NCBI GenBank assembly: GCA_003402735.1
Contig: QQNE01000022.1
Location: 1 to 46,212, forward strand
Reading direction: 5' to 3'
Source of the DNA: Verrucomicrobiota bacterium
Lineage (GTDB): Bacteria > Verrucomicrobiota > Verrucomicrobiia > Verrucomicrobiales > DEV007
Length of the DNA stretch: 46,212 nucleotides
Both the position numbers and the translations under genes were made by a program. This document shows, piece after piece, positions 41,054-46,212 of this stretch. Position 1 is the first letter of the stretch. Every line of letters starts with the position of its first letter. A model generated the notes under the pieces. That model was not told where the DNA came from and searched no databases. It saw only the letters and a program-made list of their open reading frames with translations.

Positions 41054-42091
41054 TCAGCGCAGCTGCCGGAAGAGAAAGCGCATGGGGAGCAGACCGGAGC
41101 TGCCGAGTGCCGTCAACAGGGGCAGCGCCACCGGATGAAAGAGGCTGCGGTGCAGGGCTGCGGAAAGGATGAGTCGCTTGGAAAATTGTCGGGCCTGGAG
41201 ACGTTCCACGGTGCGGACCGCCTGCTCCCATTCCAACGCGCCGCGAGAGTAATCCGCCAGGGCCGGTGCGGCGAGGGCGGCGCTTTCCAAGGCCATCGAC
41301 ATGCCGTTCCCGGTGAACGGGCCGATCATGCCGAAGCGGTCTCCGATGCGGCAGATTTGGGGGCCGGTTCCGGGGCGCCGGGGGAGTCGACCTTGTGGAA
41401 CCGAGCTGACGGCGGCGCAGGAATCCAGATCCGGCGAGGCTTGGTCCATGCGTTCCACGAGTTCCTGAAACCCGCAGGCCAGGAGATATTGGCGTTGCAG
41501 TTCCTCGCGCGGCCCCTTGATTTCGGGACGGAGGCGGAAGAGGGCGGAGGCATTCACGCGGCCGTCTTCCACGGGGCAGAGGCCGATGTAGCCGCCGGGA
41601 GCGCAATGCATTTCGAGCCCGGCCCGGAGCGTGAGATGGCGGAGGTGGCGCTTGAGGCCCAGGAGATCGCTGGACGGGTCGGGCTCCCGGCCGAGGGCCA
41701 ACACCGTTCCGGGCAGGGCCCACCGTTCCGGGAGGAGGCGTTCCTGTTCCCGGAGCCTTCCTCCCAAGCTGCGGAAGCGGAGCGCCAGCTCATGGTCCAG
41801 ACGATGGCGGCTGATGCCACGGCCCGGAATCGGAAGATCATGTTGGATCACCCGTCGGCCGTTGCGGAACCAGATTGCCTCGGTCAGGACCGGGGCATTT
41901 TCCAGAAGATCGCCGATGCCGAGATCGGTTAGGATTTTCTCCCGGATGCCGCAGAGGAATTCACCGCAGACCCGGTGCCTTGGGTAGGTTCCCGCCTCCA
42001 GGACGAGGACGGGGATGTCCCTGTGGCGCAGGGCGATGCCGAGAGCGAGGCCGGAGAGGCCGCCGCCGCCGATGGTGATCTCGCGTTGCAC
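41054..42091 (-). CDS. FAD-dependent oxidoreductase (geranylgeranyl reductase/PHBH-like)
   Basis: A 345-residue flavoprotein. The FAD-binding Rossmann motif is ITIGGGGLSGLALGIALRHR with the Glu at strand 2 end in VLVLEAGTYPRHRVCGEFL; the latter block (RHRVCGEFL) is typical of the geranylgeranyl reductase-type subgroup. The second FAD motif is RIGDRFGMIGPFTGNGMSMA. It starts 6 bases after the type III PKS gene ends. Such oxidoreductases accompany bacterial type III PKSs (compare srsC in Streptomyces), where they hydroxylate or oxidise the polyketide phenol. Confidence 0.85.
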   Translation of the reverse strand: MQREITIGGGGLSGLALGIALRHRDIPVLVLEAGTYPRHRVCGEFLCGIREKILTDLGIGDLLENAPVLTEAIWFRNGRRVIQHDLPIPGRGISRHRLDHELALRFRSLGGRLREQERLLPERWALPGTVLALGREPDPSSDLLGLKRHLRHLTLRAGLEMHCAPGGYIGLCPVEDGRVNASALFRLRPEIKGPREELQRQYLLACGFQELVERMDQASPDLDSCAAVSSVPQGRLPRRPGTGPQICRIGDRFGMIGPFTGNGMSMALESAALAAPALADYSRGALEWEQAVRTVERLQARQFSKRLILSAALHRSLFHPVALPLLTALGSSGLLPMRFLFRQLR

Positions 42092-42097
42092 GGGGGA

Positions 42098-43129
42098 TCA
42101 GACGCGGACGAGCTGGGCGCTGTGGCAGGAGAAGCCGGCACCGAAAGCGGTGAGCCAGATGCGGTCTGAAGGTTGGCCACCGGCGAGGTGTTTTTCCAGG
42201 GCGATCATCACCGACGGGCTGCTGAGGTTCCCGAACTGGCGCAAGACCTCCCGGCTTTCCGTGAGTGGGGCGCAGCGGAGTTCCCGTTCAATGGCGTCCA
42301 TGACGTCCCGACCTCCGGGGTGGGCCAGGATATGACCCGGGTTTTCTCCCGATGCCCGGTGCAGATCGGCCACGGCACGGGCGGCCAGTGCGGGCACCGA
42401 GCGATGGAGCTTGTTCTTGAGCTTTCCGCCATCGTTGACGAAGCGGATCAACTCGCGGTCTTCCGGGTAATGCGCGGTGCGGAAACTTTGGGCTTGGTAG
42501 GCCGGGCGATGACGCGGCGGGCGGCCGGACCAGATCGAGGCGCTGGCTCCATCCCCGAAAAGGCAGAGGCTGATGAGGACGCCGGCGTCGTCGTCCATGA
42601 AAAAGGCGGCGGAACAGATCTCCACGGCGATGACCGCGACGGTGGCGGCGGGATGAGCAGAGAGGAAGTGGGAGGCGCTGCGCAGAGTGGGAAGTGCGGC
42701 CCCGCATCCGAGTCCGGCGAGGTCTTGGAGATAGGCATCGCGTCGCATGCCGGTTTTTTCGGCGACGTGACTGGAGAGACCGGGGCAGAGATAGCCGGTG
42801 CAGGTGGAGATGAAAATGGCATCGAGATCCGCCGGGCGAGTTTCGGCCTGGTCCAGGGCGGTGGTGAGGGCCTGGGCGGCAATCGAAGGGGCGTTCTGCT
42901 CGAATGCCTGGTTGAGAGAACCGGCGTCCCTGGAGAAGAGTTCTGGTGGATTGGGTAGGCAAAAGTGGCGTCGCTCAATCCCCGAATTCCCGAGCAAGAT
43001 TTTTTGGAGGAGGCTGCGGGACGAGGCTTTGAGGGCAAGTGCCGGGGGAGAATCCCGCATGCCTTCCCAGCATTCCTGTTGGGTGAATGAGTAGGGTGGG
43101 AAGGCGCTGGTCAGGGATAGGAGGAACAT
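42098..43129 (-). CDS. Type III polyketide synthase (chalcone synthase-like)
   Basis: A 343-residue homodimeric ketosynthase that extends acyl-CoA starters with malonyl-CoA. ATG 43129 (MFLLSLTSAFPPYSFTQQEC) is the natural start; the open frame extends upstream through the spacer. The catalytic triad is C142 (LAGLGCGAA), H270 (HILAHPGGRDV) and N301 (FGNLSSPS). The latch IFISTCTGYLCPG and the FGDGASASIW loop are also intact. Partner FAD oxidoreductase follows. No methyltransferase is adjacent. Probable product: an alkylresorcinol or alkylpyrone-type lipid; this is inference. Confidence 0.93.
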   Translation of the reverse strand: MFLLSLTSAFPPYSFTQQECWEGMRDSPPALALKASSRSLLQKILLGNSGIERRHFCLPNPPELFSRDAGSLNQAFEQNAPSIAAQALTTALDQAETRPADLDAIFISTCTGYLCPGLSSHVAEKTGMRRDAYLQDLAGLGCGAALPTLRSASHFLSAHPAATVAVIAVEICSAAFFMDDDAGVLISLCLFGDGASASIWSGRPPRHRPAYQAQSFRTAHYPEDRELIRFVNDGGKLKNKLHRSVPALAARAVADLHRASGENPGHILAHPGGRDVMDAIERELRCAPLTESREVLRQFGNLSSPSVMIALEKHLAGGQPSDRIWLTAFGAGFSCHSAQLVRV

Positions 43130-43172
43130 GAGATTCGGTGGCCCCAATCCAAGGGCAAGGCCGGGGAGGGGC

Positions 43173-43580
43173 TTACGGCTCGGGGGCCGCGGGTGGCTGC
43201 TCGGGCAGGGGTTCGCGGACGATAATGAATTTGAGGAGGTCCGGGCGATCTTGGCGCCGGATGAAGATCTGCACCGGGGAGCCGGGTTCTCCGCGCAGGT
43301 GCGAGATGGCGACTGCGGTGGACATGCCGCTGATCCAGTCTTTCTCGATCTGCACGATTTCATCCATTGGTTGAACCCCGGCTTTTTCGGCGGGGCCACC
43401 GGCGATGACGCGTTGCACGATGAGTTTGGAGCCGAGGGTGGCGATCAGGACAGAAATTCCGCCTTTTTTGGGAGGGGGCGCCTTGACATCGTCCGCCGGA
43501 GCCGCAAGTCCGCTGGGTGAAGCCAGCAGGAAGCAGCAGGTGAGGCCCAGGCGGAGGGCGATGGAGAAGGCATTGGACAT
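43173..43580 (-). CDS. Small secreted PDZ-domain protein
   Basis: A 135-residue exported protein (signal peptide MSNAFSIALRLGLTCCFLLA). A single PDZ fold: LGSKLIVQRVIAGGPAEKAG, VQPMDEIVQIEKDWISGMST, AISHLRGEPGSPVQIFIRR, then the last strand KFIIVREPL. No protease domain is fused. Pro-rich flanks. Its ATG overlaps the gatB stop by one base (TGATG), so translation is probably coupled. Peptide-binding adaptor role in the periplasm is inferred. Confidence 0.85.
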   Translation of the reverse strand: MSNAFSIALRLGLTCCFLLASPSGLAAPADDVKAPPPKKGGISVLIATLGSKLIVQRVIAGGPAEKAGVQPMDEIVQIEKDWISGMSTAVAISHLRGEPGSPVQIFIRRQDRPDLLKFIIVREPLPEQPPAAPEP

Positions 43581-45037
43581 CAGGCGGTCTTCTGTTCGAG
43601 CAGTTGCCGGATCACCTTGGGATCGCCCTTGCCGCCGGAGAGTTTCATCACTTGGCCGAGCAGGGAGTTGATGGCCTTGGCATTTCCCGCCTTGATTTCA
43701 GCGACGGGGCCGAGGTTCGCGGCGATGACTTGGTCCACGAAGCCTTCGACCTCTCCGGCGCTGGCGGGTTCGAATCCCATGGAGATGGCGAGGGCGCGGA
43801 GGTCGTCATGGTGCGGTTCCGCGAAGATGCGGGCGAAGACTTCCTTGGCCTGGTTGTGGGTGATGTTTCCCTCCTCGATGAGTTGGACCAGGGCGCGCAG
43901 TTGGCTCGGGCGCACCGGGGCCTGTTCGAGGGGAATGTCCGCTTCTTTCAGGGCGCTGAGGAGATTGTTGATCACCCAGTTGGCCAGTTTCTTGCCGTGG
44001 ACCGTGCCGGTGGCGGCCTCCTCGAAATAGTTGGCCAGGGCGCGATCTGCGGAGAGCACGCCGCCATCGTAGGAAGTCACGCCGAAATCCTGAACGAACC
44101 GGGCCTGTTTCTGGTGGGGAAGCTCGGGCGCCTCCAGGACCGCCAGCATGCCTGCGGTGCGGACCGGCAGAAGGTCCGGGTCGGGGAAGTAGCGGTAGTC
44201 CTGAGAATCCTCCTTGTTGCGCATCCACTCCGTCTGGCCGGCGTCGTCGTTCCAACGCCACGTGGCCTGCACGATGCGGTTGCCCTCCTCAATTTCCCCG
44301 ATCTGGCGGTCGATCTCATAGTGCAGGGCCCGTCTCACCGCACTGACGGAGTTCAAGTTCTTGAGTTCGATCTTGGTGCCGAGTTTTTCCTGATGCTTGG
44401 GGCGCACGGAGACGTTCACGTCGCAACGCATCTGCCCTTTTTCCATATCTGCGTCGCTCACCTCCCCGTAGAGGAGGATTTGGCGAAGTGAGTTCAGGTA
44501 GGCCACCGCCTCTTCTGGCGACTCGATTTCCGGTTCGGAGACGATCTCCATGAGAGGGGTGCCTGCGCGATTGAAATCGATGAGGGTCGATTTGGGAAGG
44601 TGGGTGCTCTTGGCCACATCCTCTTCGAGGTGGATGCGGGTGAGGCGGACGATCTTGCCGGGATTGGCGATCGATTTTTGGTGGTCTTTGGGGTAAGCCA
44701 AGTCGTAGAGGGGAACGCCTCCGCCGAGGCAGAGGGGCAGATCAAACTGGGAGATCTGGTAGTTTTTGGGCATGTCCGGATAGAAATAGTTCTTCCGGTC
44801 CCACTTGGACACCTCTGGAGTGGAGCATCCGAGCATGCGGCCTGTCAGCAGGGTCATTGCAATGGCCCGCTTGTTCAGCACGGGAAGGGCTCCTGGCAAA
44901 CCCAGACAAACTGGACAACAAAGGGTGTTGGGTTCTTCTCCGAAGATGACGGCGCAGCCGCAGAACATTTTGGTCCGCGTCTTCAGCTGCACGTGCACTT
45001 CCAATCCGATGGTTACGAGAAAATCTTTTCGAGCCAT
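43580..45037 (-). CDS. gatB: Aspartyl/glutamyl-tRNA amidotransferase subunit B
   Basis: A 485-residue subunit of the GatCAB complex, which amidates Glu-tRNA(Gln) or Asp-tRNA(Asn). ATG 45037 (MARKDFLVTIGLEVHVQLKT) is the conserved start. The PET112 signatures are seen: CPVCLGLPGALPVLN (zinc and Gly-rich region), RKNYFYPDMPKNYQISQFDL, and DFNRAGTPLMEIVSEPE, followed by the YqeY-like tail domain. Its start overlaps the CvpA-like gene's end by 25 bases. gatA and gatC are not in the window. Confidence 0.97.
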   Translation of the reverse strand: MARKDFLVTIGLEVHVQLKTRTKMFCGCAVIFGEEPNTLCCPVCLGLPGALPVLNKRAIAMTLLTGRMLGCSTPEVSKWDRKNYFYPDMPKNYQISQFDLPLCLGGGVPLYDLAYPKDHQKSIANPGKIVRLTRIHLEEDVAKSTHLPKSTLIDFNRAGTPLMEIVSEPEIESPEEAVAYLNSLRQILLYGEVSDADMEKGQMRCDVNVSVRPKHQEKLGTKIELKNLNSVSAVRRALHYEIDRQIGEIEEGNRIVQATWRWNDDAGQTEWMRNKEDSQDYRYFPDPDLLPVRTAGMLAVLEAPELPHQKQARFVQDFGVTSYDGGVLSADRALANYFEEAATGTVHGKKLANWVINNLLSALKEADIPLEQAPVRPSQLRALVQLIEEGNITHNQAKEVFARIFAEPHHDDLRALAISMGFEPASAGEVEGFVDQVIAANLGPVAEIKAGNAKAINSLLGQVMKLSGGKGDPKVIRQLLEQKTA

Positions 45038-45924
45038 TTTTTGCGAGGGGGCATCGACCGGCCAGAGACCAGCGCTCTGATTTCGTCTGCGACGTCCACT
45101 TGTTCCAGTGAATTCCGCAATTCGGCGTCGGCCAGGGCCAGATTGAGTTTTGGGTGACGCAGGAGTCGGTAGTATTTGAACTCGCCGTCGGTTCCCGCGA
45201 CCAGTGAGGCGAGGTCTGGTGAGTGTTCGGTGAGTTCCACCGTGATGGGGTGTTTGGCAACGGTCGCGGTGATGGGGGAGCGGCGCAGTTGGCTGCGCAA
45301 TCCCTCGTGATAACTGGCTAGGACGAGGGCTGCCAAGTTGCGCCGTGCCGGGGTGGCGAGCGGATCGACCGTGTCGAGGATGACCGCCACATTCGGCAAG
45401 CCTTCCAAGCCGTTCCGCCATCGGGTGGGACCGGGCAGTGCGGCGTATTTGGCCCGGTCCTCGGGGCTGCCTGCGGCGGACATCCGGTCGACGGATTCGA
45501 GTTCAAACATCGTGCCCGTGCCCCGAATGAGCAGGGAAAGGAGCACCAGGAAGGCCAGGCTGGGGAGGACACTGATGATGCTGCCCGTGCCTCCATACAT
45601 CCAACCGCCGAGCTTGCTTTCCGGGCCGAAGGCGCGGCGGATGGCCCAGACGATGAGACCTCGGGCGATGGCGAACGCGGCCACCGCGAAGATCACGGAA
45701 GCCACCATCCGTTGGCCTTCATCGAGGGCGATGCCTCCGTGGGTGATGAGGAGATTGGGGCCGTGGCGGAAGGCCAGGGCAGAGACCGCCCCGCCCACGC
45801 TCCAGGAGAGCAGCGTCCAGAGCATTTCGAGGGCTCCGTGGTGCCAGGCCCGGACCGCCATGAACAGGACGAACATCGCCGCCAGAAGGAGGAGCAGGGA
45901 GTCTTCGCCGAGGTATTTTTCCAT
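45013..45924 (-). CDS. CvpA-like membrane protein
   Basis: A 303-residue protein with about four N-terminal membrane segments (LLLLLAAMFVLFMAVRAW, LWTLLSWSVGGAVSALAF, RMVASVIFAVAAFAIARGL, GSIISVLPSLAFLVLLSLLI) and a soluble C-terminal ~150 residues. The front half has the CvpA-family character. The tail (KYYRLLRHPKLNLALADAEL) is extra. It is 18 bases after aroC and overlaps gatB, so it is cotranscribed with them. Role unknown. Confidence 0.65.
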   Translation of the reverse strand: MEKYLGEDSLLLLLAAMFVLFMAVRAWHHGALEMLWTLLSWSVGGAVSALAFRHGPNLLITHGGIALDEGQRMVASVIFAVAAFAIARGLIVWAIRRAFGPESKLGGWMYGGTGSIISVLPSLAFLVLLSLLIRGTGTMFELESVDRMSAAGSPEDRAKYAALPGPTRWRNGLEGLPNVAVILDTVDPLATPARRNLAALVLASYHEGLRSQLRRSPITATVAKHPITVELTEHSPDLASLVAGTDGEFKYYRLLRHPKLNLALADAELRNSLEQVDVADEIRALVSGRSMPPRKKWLEKIFS

Positions 45925-45942
45925 GGCCCAGGGTCGGTTGGC

Positions 45943-46212
45943 TCAATGCCCCGGAAGCCGGATGACTTCCTGGCGCAGCGCGTGATCACAAAGCACGAGG
46001 GCCGTCATCGCCTCCACCATGGGAACCGCGCGAGGCAGAACACAGGGGTCGTGGCGCCCGCGGGCCGCCAGTTCCGTCTCCCTCTTTTCATTGGAGACAG
46101 TGGCCTGCGAGCGCAGGAGGGTGGCCGTCGGCTTGAAGGCCACCCGAAAGAAGATGGTTTCACCGTTTGAAATGCCGCCCTGAATCCCTCCGGAGCGGTT
46201 GGTGCGGGTGCG
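45943..46212 (-). CDS. aroC: Chorismate synthase, 5'-truncated by the window edge
   Basis: The last ~89 residues of chorismate synthase, which makes chorismate from EPSP with reduced FMN. The frame is in phase with the edge. The family C terminus is clear: [61 protein letters not shown]. It is the first gene (within the window) of the minus-strand run aroC, CvpA-like, gatB, PDZ, PKS and oxidoreductase. Confidence 0.95.
   Translation of the reverse strand, partial: RTRTNRSGGIQGGISNGETIFFRVAFKPTATLLRSQATVSNEKRETELAARGRHDPCVLPRAVPMVEAMTALVLCDHALRQEVIRLPGH

Noticed and set aside
1..46212. CRISPR array, rRNA genes, replication origin or prophage genes
   Set aside because: No regularly spaced repeats, no rRNA sequence, and no phage structural, integrase or replication-initiator genes were seen by eye.

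Overview
The window looks like a chromosomal segment from a high-GC Verrucomicrobiota bacterium, or a close relative in the PVC group. The evidence is the gene mix: a secreted DUF1501 protein, a formylglycine-dependent sulfatase beside secreted hydrolases, proteins built on the FGE-sulfatase (C-type-lectin-like) fold, a Uma2-family protein, FG-GAP-type secreted proteins, and housekeeping genes (nadE, gatB, aroC). This assignment rests on protein recognition only.

Layout. 1-1.5 kb: the end of an unknown gene, then a HAD phosphatase and a phosphoribosyltransferase that overlap, a pair typical of Ter-associated biosynthetic modules. 1.5-3.4 kb: an accessory scar. It holds a frameshifted small ORF, the C-terminal remnant of an FGE-fold protein whose last 45 codons look like a diversity-generating retroelement (DGR) variable region, a 21-bp hairpin just downstream, the N-terminal stub of a likely DGR accessory protein, and a REP-associated transposase gene between two 64-bp palindromic repeats. 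3.6-8.8 kb: an MgtA-type Mg2+ P-type ATPase, a VIT-family transporter and a secreted esterase. 8.9-13 kb (minus strand): nadE, a NahK-like sugar kinase and a secreted beta-propeller protein. 13-16.5 kb: a Skp/OmpH-like chaperone, an HTH-MBL protein, a DUF1501 protein and a NUDIX hydrolase. 16.6-19.7 kb: an aquaporin-arsC pair for arsenic detoxification, then aguB-aguA for putrescine synthesis. 19.8-24.6 kb: a secreted esterase, a sulfatase and a GH123-like protein, probably for polysaccharide breakdown. 24.6-30 kb: a TIR-transmembrane-double-FGE protein, a small secreted protein, a large FG-GAP-type protein and tRNA-Arg(TCT).

30-38.7 kb: a second accessory zone. It holds a Uma2 protein, fragments of an IlvD/Edd dehydratase and of an IS256-type transposase, and a five-gene minus-strand heavy-metal efflux operon (His-rich protein, CzcC, CzcB, CzcA, Cys-tailed protein). 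A third copy of the 64-bp palindromic repeat lies behind it. 38.9-41 kb: a ferric-reductase-like membrane protein, a secreted trypsin-like protease and a lipoprotein. 41-46.2 kb (minus strand): a tightly packed operon reading aroC (partial), CvpA-like membrane protein, gatB, PDZ protein, type III polyketide synthase and FAD oxidoreductase.

The most unusual feature is the probable DGR relic at 2.0-2.6 kb. At 13 of its putatively variable positions every codon ends in C, as expected when adenine mutagenesis acts on AAC codons of a template repeat. No reverse transcriptase or template repeat was found in the window, so the system is either decayed or its engine lies elsewhere in the genome.
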